The notes under the pieces are model-generated. The model was not told the origin of the DNA. It searched no databases and saw only the letters and a program-made list of their open reading frames with translations. A program made the translations under genes and the position numbers. A stretch of DNA of 64,000 nt. Origin: Pseudomonas soli (GTDB taxonomy: Bacteria > Pseudomonadota > Gammaproteobacteria > Pseudomonadales > Pseudomonadaceae). The stretch lies in NCBI RefSeq assembly GCF_900110655.1, contig NZ_FOEQ01000013.1, positions 1-64,000 of the forward strand, given 5' to 3'. Each line of letters opens with the position of its first letter. The first letter of the stretch is position 1. Of this stretch, positions 52,428 through 60,952 are shown piece after piece.

Positions 52428-53699
52428 TCAGCACGGCTCCTGGCCGCGCAGCTGGCCATCGCCGATCACCACGTACTTCTCGCAGGTCAGGCCTTCCAGG
52501 CCGACCGGGCCGCGGGCATGCAGCTTGTCGGTGGAGATACCGATTTCCGCGCCCAGACCGTATTCAAAGCCGTCGGCGAAGCAGGTCGGGGTGTTGAGCA
52601 TGACCGACGCCGAGTCGACCTCGGCCATGAAGCGCCGGGCCTGGCCCTGGTGCTCGGTGATGATCGAATCGGTGTGGTGCGAGCCATAGTGGTTGATGTG
52701 CTCGATGGCCTGTTCCAGGCCGTCGACCACGCGAATCGACAGGATCGCGTCGAGGTATTCGGTGTGCCAGTCGTCTTCGCTGGCCGGCTTGGCGTCGATG
52801 AACGCCCGGGTGCGCTCGCAACCGCGCAGTTCGACGCCCTTGTCCTGGAAACGGCGGGCCATTTCCGGCAGGAAGCGCTCGGCCACCGACTGGTCCACCA
52901 GCAGCGTCTCCATGGCGCCGCAGATACCGTAACGGTAGGTCTTGGCATTGAAGGCAACGCGCCAGGCCTTGTCCAGGTCGGCGTGGGCATCGACGAAGAT
53001 GTGGCAGATACCGTCCAGGTGCTTGATCACCGGTACACGGGCATCGCGGCTGATGCGTTCGATCAGGCCGCGGCCGCCACGGGGCACGATGACATCGACG
53101 AATTCCGGCATGCTGATCAGCGCGCCCACGGCTTCACGGTCGGTGGTCTCGACCACCTGCACCACTGCCGGCGGCAGGCCGGCCTCGGCCAGGCCGCGCT
53201 GGATGCAGGTGGCGATGGCACGGTTGGAATGGATGGCTTCGGAGCCGCCGCGCAGGATGGTGGCGTTCCCCGACTTCAGGCACAGGCTTGCGGCGTCGAT
53301 GGTCACGTTGGGGCGCGACTCGTAGATGATGCCGATCACCCCCAGCGGCACGCGCATCTTGCCGACCTGGATCCCCGACGGGCGGTGGCTCATGTCGCGG
53401 ATGGCGCCGACCGGGTCCGGCAGGCTGGCCACCTGGCGCAAGCCAGTGATCATGCCGTCGATGCGTGCCGGGGTCAGCGCCAGGCGCTCGAGCAGCGCGG
53501 GTTCCAGGCCGTTCTTGCGGCCATTGGCCAGGTCCTGTTCGTTGGCTGCGGTGAGCGCGTCGCGGGCCGCGTCGAGAGCGTCGGCGGCGGCCTGCAGGGC
53601 GCGGTTCTTCTGCGCGGCGCTGGCACGGCCGATCACCCGCGAGGCCTCACGGGCGGCGCGACCCAGGCGGGTCATGTAGTCAAGAACGGACTCGGTCAT
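52428..53699 (-). CDS. proA: Gamma-glutamyl phosphate reductase
   Basis: A 423-residue aldehyde-dehydrogenase-fold enzyme of proline synthesis, reducing glutamyl-5-phosphate to the semialdehyde. GVIGIIYESRPNVTIDAASLCLKSGNATILRGGSEA is the cofactor-binding region; the catalytic Cys is C232 in KHLDGICHIFVDAHAD. The C-terminal GPVGLEGLTCEKYVVIGDGQLR is conserved. The ATG at 53699 (MTESVLDYMTRLG) matches the family start; the longer frame adds no homology. It is first gene of the minus-strand array that continues with nadD. Confidence 0.94.
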   Translation of the reverse strand: MTESVLDYMTRLGRAAREASRVIGRASAAQKNRALQAAADALDAARDALTAANEQDLANGRKNGLEPALLERLALTPARIDGMITGLRQVASLPDPVGAIRDMSHRPSGIQVGKMRVPLGVIGIIYESRPNVTIDAASLCLKSGNATILRGGSEAIHSNRAIATCIQRGLAEAGLPPAVVQVVETTDREAVGALISMPEFVDVIVPRGGRGLIERISRDARVPVIKHLDGICHIFVDAHADLDKAWRVAFNAKTYRYGICGAMETLLVDQSVAERFLPEMARRFQDKGVELRGCERTRAFIDAKPASEDDWHTEYLDAILSIRVVDGLEQAIEHINHYGSHHTDSIITEHQGQARRFMAEVDSASVMLNTPTCFADGFEYGLGAEIGISTDKLHARGPVGLEGLTCEKYVVIGDGQLRGQEPC

Positions 53700-53846
53700 G
53701 GGTTCGGTGTCTTGGCAAAGGGGAAATCGGCTGATTATAACTGGAGCGCTCGGGTACGCCCAGCGGCGGGTGGCGGATGGTAGAAAATGGCTGCCGCCAA
53801 TACGTAGGAAAGATGTAACCACCCGTATCGAAACACACCTCAGCGT

Positions 53847-53920
53847 CATCGCGGTGCAAACCCGCTCCCACGCCCTACGGGGCATGCAGCCATTTCCGTG
53901 GGAGCGGGCTTGCCCCGCGA
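53847..53920. repeat. Pair of inverted REP elements
   Basis: ATCGCGGTGCAAACCCGCTC (53848-53867) and GTGGGAGCGGGCTTGCCCCG (53898-53917) are inverted relative to each other. They lie between divergent proA and the DNA glycosylase gene in a 297-base intergenic region. I saw no further gene there. Confidence 0.8.
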
Positions 53921-53996
53921 CAGCGTCAACTTGATTCAGCCTCGATTAAGCCATTCATTGCTATCATCCCCGCCTTCACAGCCACGAACCGCCCGT

Positions 53997-54689
53997 ATGT
54001 CCGCCCCAGCCCCCTGCCCGGCCCGCGCCCTGCCCGACAGTTTCTTCGATCGCGATGCGCAGACCCTCGCCCGCGACCTGCTGGGCAAGGTCATCCGTCA
54101 CCGCCAGGGCGACCTATGGCTGGCGGCGCGCATCATCGAAACCGAGGCCTACTACCTCACCGACAAGGGCAGCCATGCGTCCCTGGGTTTCACCGAGAAG
54201 CGCAAGGCGCTATTCCTCGGTGGCGGGCATATCTACATGTACTACGCCCGCGGCGGCGACTCACTGAACTTCAGCGCCCAGGGCCCGGGCAACGCGGTGC
54301 TGATCAAGTCCGCCTACCCCTGGATCGACACCATCTCTGATGCCAACAGCCTGGCCCGGATGCAACTGAACAACCCCGACGCCAGCGGCAACCTGCGCCC
54401 GCCCGAACGCCTGTGCAACGGCCAGACCCTGCTGTGCCGCGCCATGGGCCTGAAGGTGCCGCACTGGGATGCCCGGCGTTTCGACCCCGAGCGCCTGTAC
54501 GTCGAGGATTGCGGCATCGCGGTCCCCCGGGTGATCCAGACCACCCGCCTGGGCATACCCCATGGCCGCGACGAACATTTGCCCTACCGCTTCGTCGATG
54601 CCGATTACGCCCGCCACTGCACCCGAAACCCGCTGCGACGCGGCCAGGTCGAAGGGCAAGACTTCTTCATGCTTGAACAAGGAAACTGA
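53997..54689 (+). CDS. AAG-type DNA-3-methyladenine glycosylase
   Basis: A 230-residue alkyladenine DNA glycosylase (AAG/MPG family), which removes 3-methyladenine and hypoxanthine. The catalytic Glu is E50 in ARIIETEAYY, corresponding to E125 of human AAG. GGGHIYMYYARGGDSLNFSAQ (75-95) carries the nucleotide-flipping Tyr region; the insertion residues include ARRFDPERLYVEDCG. The ATG at 53997 is preceded by a weak site; the upstream frame translates a REP. It is 3 bases before the DedA-PAP2 gene, so they form an operon. Confidence 0.87.
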   Translation: MSAPAPCPARALPDSFFDRDAQTLARDLLGKVIRHRQGDLWLAARIIETEAYYLTDKGSHASLGFTEKRKALFLGGGHIYMYYARGGDSLNFSAQGPGNAVLIKSAYPWIDTISDANSLARMQLNNPDASGNLRPPERLCNGQTLLCRAMGLKVPHWDARRFDPERLYVEDCGIAVPRVIQTTRLGIPHGRDEHLPYRFVDADYARHCTRNPLRRGQVEGQDFFMLEQGN

Positions 54690-54692
54690 ACC

Positions 54693-56009
54693 ATGGGCCA
54701 ATGGCTGGACAGCCTGACCACCTGGCTTGGCGCCAACCCTCAGTGGCTGGGCCTGGCAATCTTCCTCGTGGCCTGCGTCGAATGCCTGGCCATCGCCGGT
54801 ATCATCGTGCCCGGCACCGTACTGTTGTTCGCGGTCGCCGTGCTGGCTGGCAGCGGCACCTTCAGCCTGGGCGAAACCCTATTGCTGGGTTTCCTCGGCG
54901 GCATGCTCGGCGACGCGATCTCCTACGCCATCGGCAAGTACTTCCACCAGAACATCCGCCGCCTGCCGTTGCTGCGCAGCCACCCGGAGTGGATCGGCAG
55001 CGCCGAGGCGTACTTCCAGCGCTATGGTATAGCAAGCCTGCTGGTTGGCCGCTTCATCGGCCCGCTGCGGCCCATGCTGCCGATGGTCGCCGGCATGTTC
55101 GACATGCCCCTGCCGCGCTTCATCGCCGTTAGCCTGGTGGCCGGCGCCGGCTGGTCGGTGGCCTACCTGCTGCCCGGCTGGGCCACCGGCGCGGCGATGC
55201 GCCTGCCACTGCCGGAAGGCTTCTGGCTGGACGCGGGGATTGTCATGGGCACCCTGGCGGTGCTGATCGGCCTGAGCCTGAGCACCAGCATCCGCGATCA
55301 GCGTCACGGCACCCGCCTGATCGCTGCCCTGAGCGGCCTGGCGGTAGCCGCGCTGTTCATCGGCTGGCGCTACTTGAGCGAATTCGACCAGGGCGTCATG
55401 ACCCTGGTCCAGGAGCACCGCAGCCAGGCCATCGACGGCGCCGTGGTGGTGATCACCCGCCTGGGCGACTTCCGCACCCAGTTCTTCCTCGGCGGCTTGC
55501 TCACGGGCCTGCTGCTGCTGGCCCGGCAATGGCGCCATGCGCTGTTCGCCGGCGCGACGCTGATCGGCACAGCCCTGGCCAACGGCACGCTGAAATGGTT
55601 GTTCGCCCGCGCCCGCCCCGAGGTGCTGACCGACCCGCTGACCAGCTACAGCATGCCCAGCGGGCATAGCTCGGCATCGTTCGCCTTCTTCCTGGTGCTG
55701 GCGGTGCTGGCCGGGCGTGGCCAGCCGCCGCGCATGCGCCTGACCTGGGTGCTGCTGGGATGCATTCCGGCCCTGGCCATCGCGCTGTCGCGGGTATACC
55801 TGGGCGCGCACTGGCCGACCGATATCCTCGCCGGCGCGCTGCTGGCATGCTGCGTGTGCGCGCTGAGCCTGACCCTGGTGCAATATCGCCAGCCACTCAC
55901 CGCGCTGCCGCAGCGGGTATGGTGGCTGGTATTGCCAGCGTGCATCGCGTTGCTGACATTCTTTGCCCTGCACGCGCTGCCCAAGGCGTTGCTGCGCTAC
56001 CAATACTGA
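54693..56009 (+). CDS. DedA-PAP2 fusion membrane protein
   Basis: A 438-residue polytopic inner-membrane protein. The N-terminal DedA domain (about 1-175) includes AGIIVPGTVLLFAVAVLAGSG, GFLGGMLGDAISYAIGKY and LLVGRFIGPLRPMLPMVAGMF. The C-terminal PAP2 acid-phosphatase domain carries K301-R308-P309 (KxxxxxxRP), PSGH at 322-325 and SRVYLGAHWPTD (366-377), so all three catalytic blocks are intact. DedA proteins flip polyprenyl phosphate or lipids; the PAP2 part probably dephosphorylates undecaprenyl or phosphatidic acid. The fusion suggests coupled flipping and dephosphorylation. Confidence 0.88.
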   Translation: MGQWLDSLTTWLGANPQWLGLAIFLVACVECLAIAGIIVPGTVLLFAVAVLAGSGTFSLGETLLLGFLGGMLGDAISYAIGKYFHQNIRRLPLLRSHPEWIGSAEAYFQRYGIASLLVGRFIGPLRPMLPMVAGMFDMPLPRFIAVSLVAGAGWSVAYLLPGWATGAAMRLPLPEGFWLDAGIVMGTLAVLIGLSLSTSIRDQRHGTRLIAALSGLAVAALFIGWRYLSEFDQGVMTLVQEHRSQAIDGAVVVITRLGDFRTQFFLGGLLTGLLLLARQWRHALFAGATLIGTALANGTLKWLFARARPEVLTDPLTSYSMPSGHSSASFAFFLVLAVLAGRGQPPRMRLTWVLLGCIPALAIALSRVYLGAHWPTDILAGALLACCVCALSLTLVQYRQPLTALPQRVWWLVLPACIALLTFFALHALPKALLRYQY

Positions 56010-56026
56010 CGGCCATCACTGGGCAA

Positions 56027-56045
56027 CCCGCTCCATCGGAGCGGG
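56027..56045. terminator. Hairpin between convergent fusion gene and LON-domain gene
   Basis: CCCGCTCC and GGAGCGGG form a perfect 8-bp stem with an ATC loop, between two convergent stops. The sequence resembles half of a REP core. Confidence 0.55.
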
Positions 56046-56055
56046 CCTGGATGGT

Positions 56056-56646
56056 TCAGGCGAACAACTCGCCCTGGATCCGCTCCAGCAATGCCTGGAT
56101 CGCTTCCAGCCTCAACTGCGGCGAGTCGATGGCCAGCAGGTCGAGCTTGTCCTCTTCCACGAACGGCAACAGGTAGGCCAACTGGTTGGCCAACGCCTGT
56201 CGCCCGTCGACATCCCGCGGCATGTCCAGCGCCTCGACCATCGGGTGCTCGCCCAGGGCCAGCAGCAGCGCCAGCAGGTCATCGTCCTGCTCCTGCAGCG
56301 GTCCGTCCGCCAGCTCCGACAGCCACTGCACCTCGCCGATCATCAACTTGTCCTTCTGCACCTCGGTACTCTCGACACGAAAACGCCGCACGCCTTCGAC
56401 GCGAATACCCAGCAGGCCGTTGTCCTGCTGCACGAAGTCGCGGATCAGTGCCTCACAGCCGACCGACGCCACTACCGGCGCCGCCTTGCCCACCTGCTCG
56501 CCTTCCAGGATGCATACCACGCCGAAGCCTTCACCCTGCTTCATGCAACGGCCGATCATGTCCAGGTAGCGCGCCTCGAAGATCTGCAGATCGAGCAGGC
56601 AACCGGGGAACAGCACGGTATTGAGGGGAAACAGCGGTAATGTCAT
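56056..56646 (-). CDS. LON peptidase substrate-binding domain protein
   Basis: A 196-residue protein consisting of the N-terminal LON substrate-binding (PUA-like) domain only. LPLFPLNTVLFPGCLLDLQIFEARYLDMI (about 3-31) and VGVGVVCILEGEQV-type segments are typical. The C-terminal helix bundle is Gln/Glu/Leu-rich. There is no AAA or protease domain, so it cannot be a Lon protease. It may be a binding or adaptor protein. It is transcribed away from lrgB, 9 bases distance. Confidence 0.8.
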   Translation of the reverse strand: MTLPLFPLNTVLFPGCLLDLQIFEARYLDMIGRCMKQGEGFGVVCILEGEQVGKAAPVVASVGCEALIRDFVQQDNGLLGIRVEGVRRFRVESTEVQKDKLMIGEVQWLSELADGPLQEQDDDLLALLLALGEHPMVEALDMPRDVDGRQALANQLAYLLPFVEEDKLDLLAIDSPQLRLEAIQALLERIQGELFA

Positions 56647-56655
56647 CTCGATTCC

Positions 56656-57372
56656 TCAAGCCACCAGGCTGACCGCCAACGGCAGGAACACCGCCGTGGC
56701 CACCCCCATAAGGCTCATCGCCAGCGCGGCGAAGGCGCCGCATTCGTCACTTTCCTGCAAGGCCACCGACGTGCCCACCGCGTGAGCGGTGACGCCCAGC
56801 GCCATGCCCCGGGCCTCGGGGCTGAGTACGCCGAAGCGGCTCAGCAGCGCCGGGCCGAAGATCGCGCCGATCACCCCGGTGATCAGCACGAACACCGCAG
56901 CGAGGGCCGCCACACCACCAATCTGCTCGGCCACCAGCATGGCGATCGGCGAGGTGACCGACTTCGGCGCCATGGTCATCAGGATCATGTGCTCGGCGCC
57001 AAACCACCAGCCCAGCGCCAGGCATGCCACGGTGGCGAACAGGCCTCCGACTACCAGCGTAGTAAATGTCGGCCAGAACAGCTGACGGATCCGCCGCAGG
57101 TTCAGGTAGAGCGGCACCGCCAGGGCCACGGTGGCGGGGCCCAGGAGGATGTTCATGATCTCGGTGCTCTTGCGGTACTCGGCGTAGTCGATGCCGCAGA
57201 CAAGCAGGATGCCGATCACCACCAGCATCGACACCAGCACCGGTTGCAGGAAGATCCAGCGGGTTTTTTCATACCCTGCCAGCACCAGCTGGTAGGCGGC
57301 CAGCGTGATGCCGATACCGAACAGGGGATGGTGGATGACCGCGTCGAGCGCGCCGTGCCAATCGAGGGTCAT
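56656..57372 (-). CDS. LrgB/CidB-family membrane protein
   Basis: A 238-residue integral membrane protein of the LrgB/CidB (YohK) family with about eight helices; LLGPATVALAVPLYLNLRRI (about 70-89) is the most conserved block, and PKSVTSPIAMLVAEQIGG follows. LrgAB-type systems modulate murein hydrolase activity, lysis or pyruvate/glycolate movement. The ATG at 57372 overlaps the LrgA gene stop by 4 bases. Together with LrgA it forms a two-gene unit. Confidence 0.85.
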   Translation of the reverse strand: MTLDWHGALDAVIHHPLFGIGITLAAYQLVLAGYEKTRWIFLQPVLVSMLVVIGILLVCGIDYAEYRKSTEIMNILLGPATVALAVPLYLNLRRIRQLFWPTFTTLVVGGLFATVACLALGWWFGAEHMILMTMAPKSVTSPIAMLVAEQIGGVAALAAVFVLITGVIGAIFGPALLSRFGVLSPEARGMALGVTAHAVGTSVALQESDECGAFAALAMSLMGVATAVFLPLAVSLVA

Positions 57373-57731
57373 GGCTGCTCCTCTTGCTTGCCCTGGCGGT
57401 GGATCAGTCTCTGCATCAGCACCCCCACGAACACCAGGGTCGCCAGGCAAGAGATCAACAGCGCCCCGACGATCGCCCAGAAGTCGGCGGCGATGTCCCT
57501 GGCATAGACCATCACCCCCACCGCCGGCGGCACCAGCAGCAGCGGCAGGTAGCGCAGCAGGCTGCCGGCGGCCTCGTTGAGCGGCTGGCCGACTTCGCCA
57601 CGAACCATCAGGAACACCAGCAGCAGCAACAGGCCGATGATGGGCCCGGGCAGGATGTGCAGGAACAAATGGTTGATCGCCGTTCCCAGCAACTGGAACA
57701 GCACCAGCCAGGTCAGACCACGCAACAGCAT
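57369..57731 (-). CDS. LrgA/CidA-family protein
   Basis: A 120-residue small membrane protein of the LrgA/CidA (YohJ) holin-like family, with four helices. The family segment is NHLFLHILPGPIIGLLLLLVFLMVRGEV (about 20-47). It overlaps LrgB by 4 bases, so it is coexpressed. Divergent from the MaoC gene; no regulator of the LytR or LysR kind is adjacent. Confidence 0.83.
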   Translation of the reverse strand: MLLRGLTWLVLFQLLGTAINHLFLHILPGPIIGLLLLLVFLMVRGEVGQPLNEAAGSLLRYLPLLLVPPAVGVMVYARDIAADFWAIVGALLISCLATLVFVGVLMQRLIHRQGKQEEQP

Positions 57732-57815
57732 AGGGACCTCCGTCAGAACATGGCGGTCATTATAAGCACGCTAAGCAATTGCCTATAAGGCGATATTCGG
57801 CGAAAAGCGGGCAAC

Positions 57816-57844
57816 TTGACTGAAACGGTGCTGCGTGCTGATCT
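57816..57844 (+). promoter_or_regulatory. Possible promoter for the MaoC gene
   Basis: TTGACT (57816-57821) and TGATCT (57839-57844) are separated by 17 bases; the -10 is a poor match. The gene starts at 57883. Confidence 0.3.
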
Positions 57845-57882
57845 TGAACATTCGTACCAAATGACAATCTGGAGATGTCGCG

Positions 57883-58338
57883 ATGCCCTATGTACCCGTT
57901 ACAGAGCTTTCGCAGTACGTTGGCAAGGAGCTGGGCCGTTCCCAATGGCTGAAGATCGACCAAGAACGCATCAACCTGTTCGCCGAAGCCACCGGCGATT
58001 TCCAGTTCATCCATGTCGATCCTGTGAAAGCGGCCAAGACCCCGTTCGGCAGCACTATCGCCCATGGTTTCCTTACCCTGTCGCTGATCCCCAAGTTGAT
58101 GGAGGACATCCTCGTGCTGCCCGAGGGGTTGAAGATGGTGGTCAACTATGGCCTGGACAGCGTGCGCTTCATCCAGCCGGTGAAGGTCGACAGCCAGGTA
58201 CGACTCAAGGTCGACTTGACCGACGCCACCGAGAAAAAGCCCGGGCAATGGCTGCTCAAGGCCACGGTAACCCTTGAAATCGAAGGCGAAGAGAAACCGG
58301 CCTACATAGCCGAACCACTGTCACTCTGCTTCGTCTGA
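57883..58338 (+). CDS. MaoC-like dehydratase/hydratase
   Basis: A 151-residue hotdog-fold protein of the MaoC-like (R)-enoyl-CoA hydratase family. The active-site motif ATGDFQFIHVDPVKAAKTPFGSTIAHGFLTLS contains the Asp (D45 region) and His (H50) of the catalytic dyad. It probably hydrates an enoyl thioester or, as in PhaJ relatives, supplies hydroxyacyl-CoA; the specific role is inference. It is divergent from the lrgAB pair and followed by a GGGGCGC hairpin. Confidence 0.85.
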   Translation: MPYVPVTELSQYVGKELGRSQWLKIDQERINLFAEATGDFQFIHVDPVKAAKTPFGSTIAHGFLTLSLIPKLMEDILVLPEGLKMVVNYGLDSVRFIQPVKVDSQVRLKVDLTDATEKKPGQWLLKATVTLEIEGEEKPAYIAEPLSLCFV

Positions 58339-58367
58339 CCACCACGCCGCGCCTGGAGCAGACGCAC

Positions 58368-58384
58368 GGGGCGCGCAGCGCCCC
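58368..58384 (+). terminator. Terminator after MaoC gene
   Basis: GGGGCGC and GCGCCCC form a perfect 7-bp stem with a GCA loop, followed by AATTCA. It separates the MaoC gene from the MORN-caspase gene. Confidence 0.55.
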
Positions 58385-58444
58385 AATTCACGGCCTGGCG
58401 TATTCTGCGGCATACTCGGCGCATCGTTTTCCGCGGAAGCCGCC

Positions 58445-60178
58445 ATGCGCCCCCTGCTCCCCCTGACCCTGATCCTGCTGCTCGCCGCCTGTGGCGAAGG
58501 CGAATCCCTGTCTCCGCCGGACGCGCGCCTGCCCGATGGCGGCCGCTACCGTGGCCAGGTGGTGAATGGCCTGCTACAGGGCGAGGGGCGCATCGACTAT
58601 CCCAACGGCAGCTGGTACGCCGGCAGCTTCAAGGATGGCCAATGGCACGGCCAGGGTGAGTGGCATGGCAGCAACGGCGAGGTCTACCGTGGCCAGTTCA
58701 GTGAAGGCCTGTTCCAGGGCCTGGGTGACCTGACCACGCCCGGCAGCCACTACGCCGGCACCTTCAAGCATGGCCGCCGCGATGGCGAAGGCACCCTCAA
58801 GCAAAACGACCAGACCTACCGCGGCCAGTTCAAGGACGACCAGTACGATGGCGCGGGGCAACTGGAACTGGCTGACGGCAGCCGTTACCAGGGCCTGTTC
58901 GCCAAGGGCAAACCGAACGGTGCCGGGGTGCGCAGCGATGCCAGCGGCAACCAGTTCAGCGGGCACTTCATCGATGGCCAGCTACAGGGAGCCGGCACCT
59001 ACGACAGCGCCGACGGCGAACAGTACATCGGCGAGTTCAAGGACAATCGCCTCGAGGGCCGTGGCCGCTACGAGAGCGCCGACGGCGACGTCTGGATCGG
59101 CGACTTCAAGGACGGATCGCTGGCCGGCCAGGGCGAACTGCTGGGTAGCGATGGCAGCCGCTACAAGGGCGGTTTCCGTGACTGGCGCTTCGCTGGCACC
59201 GGCACCTTGCAACTGGCTGACGGTAGCCAGTATATCGGCGGTTTCGCCGACGATGCCTACCACGGGCGTGGCAAGCTGACCCACCCGGACGGTCGCAGCG
59301 AAGCCGGTACCTGGGTCAACGGCGTGCGCGTGCGCGACGCCCAGGGCAAGCTTTTGCCCGACCCGCTCGACCTGGCCCTGCTCAACCAGGGCAAACTGCT
59401 GGCCGATGCGCTGGCCAAGGTGCCTGCGTCGGTCCCACCCGTGCAGTTGTACAGCCTTGTGGTGGCCGGCGACGGCCAGCAAAGTGTGTTCCTGCGTGAG
59501 GCCGACTATGTCAGCAATATGCTCAAGGTGCGTTTCGGCGCCCTCGGCCAGATCACCTTGGTCAACCATCGCGATCATCTGGCCGACCGGCCCATGGCCA
59601 CCCGTGAGAGCATCACCCGCGCTGCCCGCACCTTGGCCGAGCGCAGCGGCCCCGAGGACCTGGTGTTCATCTACCTGACCAGCCATGGCAGCCACGACCA
59701 CCAACTGGTGCTCGACCAACCACGCCTGCAACTGGCCGACCTCTCCGCCGACGAGCTGGCCAGCGCCCTCGCCCCGCTGAAGGACCGCGACAAGGTGATC
59801 GTCATCTCCGCCTGCTATTCCGGTGGCTACATCGCCCCGCTCAAGGACGACCGCACCCTGGTCATGACCGCCGCCCGGCCAGACCGGGTGTCATTCGGCT
59901 GTTCGGAAGAAGCCGACTTCACCTACTTCGGCGACGCCCTGTTCGCCCAAGCGTTGAACCAGACCGACGATCTGAAACAGGCGTTTGAACTGGCGCGGCA
60001 AAGCGTTGCCGAACGAGAACGAAGGGAAGGTTTCGAAGCCTCTGAGCCGCAGCTCTGGGCGCCGCCGGCGGTAATCAGCCATTGGCAGCGCCTGCGCCGC
60101 CAACAAGCCGAGCAAGCCTTGCGCAATGAAGCCCAGCCAGCTTCGGAGGAACAGGCAAAAACACCTGGCGCCCACTAA
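58445..60178 (+). CDS. Lipoprotein with MORN repeats and a caspase-like domain
   Basis: A 577-residue predicted lipoprotein (lipobox LAAC, C16). From about 33 to 298 it carries roughly twelve MORN-like repeats of about 23 residues (pattern YxGxFxxGxxxGxGxxxxxDG). From about 330 to 545 is a caspase/legumain-like (C13/C14-fold) domain with LVFIYLTSHGSHDHQ (H414) and VIVISACYSGGYIAPL (C457), a His/Cys dyad in the right order and spacing. The rest of the domain includes the FTYFGDALFAQALNQ segment. MORN repeats bind lipids or proteins at membranes. Such an arrangement could be an envelope-located protease with a lipid-sensing repeat array; that function is inference. It stands alone between the MaoC and NAD(P)-binding genes. 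Confidence 0.8.
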   Translation: MRPLLPLTLILLLAACGEGESLSPPDARLPDGGRYRGQVVNGLLQGEGRIDYPNGSWYAGSFKDGQWHGQGEWHGSNGEVYRGQFSEGLFQGLGDLTTPGSHYAGTFKHGRRDGEGTLKQNDQTYRGQFKDDQYDGAGQLELADGSRYQGLFAKGKPNGAGVRSDASGNQFSGHFIDGQLQGAGTYDSADGEQYIGEFKDNRLEGRGRYESADGDVWIGDFKDGSLAGQGELLGSDGSRYKGGFRDWRFAGTGTLQLADGSQYIGGFADDAYHGRGKLTHPDGRSEAGTWVNGVRVRDAQGKLLPDPLDLALLNQGKLLADALAKVPASVPPVQLYSLVVAGDGQQSVFLREADYVSNMLKVRFGALGQITLVNHRDHLADRPMATRESITRAARTLAERSGPEDLVFIYLTSHGSHDHQLVLDQPRLQLADLSADELASALAPLKDRDKVIVISACYSGGYIAPLKDDRTLVMTAARPDRVSFGCSEEADFTYFGDALFAQALNQTDDLKQAFELARQSVAERERREGFEASEPQLWAPPAVISHWQRLRRQQAEQALRNEAQPASEEQAKTPGAH

Positions 60179-60205
60179 GCTGTGTAGTAACGAGGGAGAA
60201 ACACC

Positions 60206-60850
60206 ATGTACCTGACGCCTCAGCATGTCCTGCTTGCCGGTGCCACGGGTCTGACAGGAGAACACCTGCTCGACCGCCTGCTCAACGAGCCCACTATCAG
60301 CCGCGTGCTGGCGCCAACGCGCCGCCCGCTGGCCGAGCATCCGCACCTGGAAAACCCAGTGGGTGACCCGGCCATGTTTCTCCCGCAACTGGCTGGCCGT
60401 GTCGACATAGCGTTCTGCTGCCTGGGTACCACCCTCAAGCAGGCCGGATCTGAAACGGCCTTCCGCGCCGTGGACCTGGATATGGTCGTGGCCTTCAGCA
60501 AGCGCGCCAGGGAGATGGGCGCCCGCCATCTACTGGTGATCAGCGCGCTCGGCGCCGATCCGAAGTCTTCGATCTTCTACAACCGGGTCAAGGGCGAGAT
60601 GGAGGAAGCGCTAAAGCAGCAGGATTGGCCGCAATTGACCATCGTGCGGCCTTCGCTATTGCTGGGCGAGCGGATCCAGCCACGGCTGGGTGAGCGCATG
60701 GCCGCACCCTTCGCCCGCCTGATACCGGGCAAGTACCGCGGCATCGAGGCCTGCACCCTGGCCCGGGCGCTGTGGCGGCTGGCGTTGGAGGAGGAGGATG
60801 GAATTCGCGTGGTCGAGTCGGACGAGCTGCGCAAGCTAGGCAAGAAGTAA
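60206..60850 (+). CDS. NAD(P)-binding Rossmann protein (atypical SDR)
   Basis: A 214-residue atypical short-chain dehydrogenase/reductase-like protein. The nucleotide-binding motif is VLLAGATGLTGEHLLDRLL (about 8-26). The segment FCCLGTTLKQAGS (about 71-83) and RHLLVISALGADPKSSIFYNRVKGEMEEAL fit the HTATIP2/YbjT-like oxidoreductase family, with a YxxxK-like active site FYNRVK. No substrate can be deduced. The ATG follows GAGGGAG. A REP pair follows the stop. Confidence 0.8.
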   Translation: MYLTPQHVLLAGATGLTGEHLLDRLLNEPTISRVLAPTRRPLAEHPHLENPVGDPAMFLPQLAGRVDIAFCCLGTTLKQAGSETAFRAVDLDMVVAFSKRAREMGARHLLVISALGADPKSSIFYNRVKGEMEEALKQQDWPQLTIVRPSLLLGERIQPRLGERMAAPFARLIPGKYRGIEACTLARALWRLALEEEDGIRVVESDELRKLGKK

Positions 60851-60861
60851 GGCATCAAGCC

Positions 60862-60948
60862 CATCGCGGGGCAAGCCCGCTCCCACGCTACGGGCTATCG
60901 CTCAAGGACGTGGGAGCGGCGGTTCGCCGCTGCGACTTGCCCCGCGAT
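60862..60948. repeat. Pair of inverted REP elements
   Basis: ATCGCGGGGCAAGCCCGCTC (60863-60882) and, inverted, GTGGGAGCGG with CTTGCCCCGC (60910-60947, with an internal hairpin GGCGGTTCGCCGC) form a bipartite unit. They lie between the convergent SDR-like and lipoprotein genes. Confidence 0.8.
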
Positions 60949-60952
60949 GCTG

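Noticed and set aside
56056..56646. Lon protease
   Set aside because: Only the N-terminal substrate-binding domain is present; there is no AAA or Ser-Lys protease domain.
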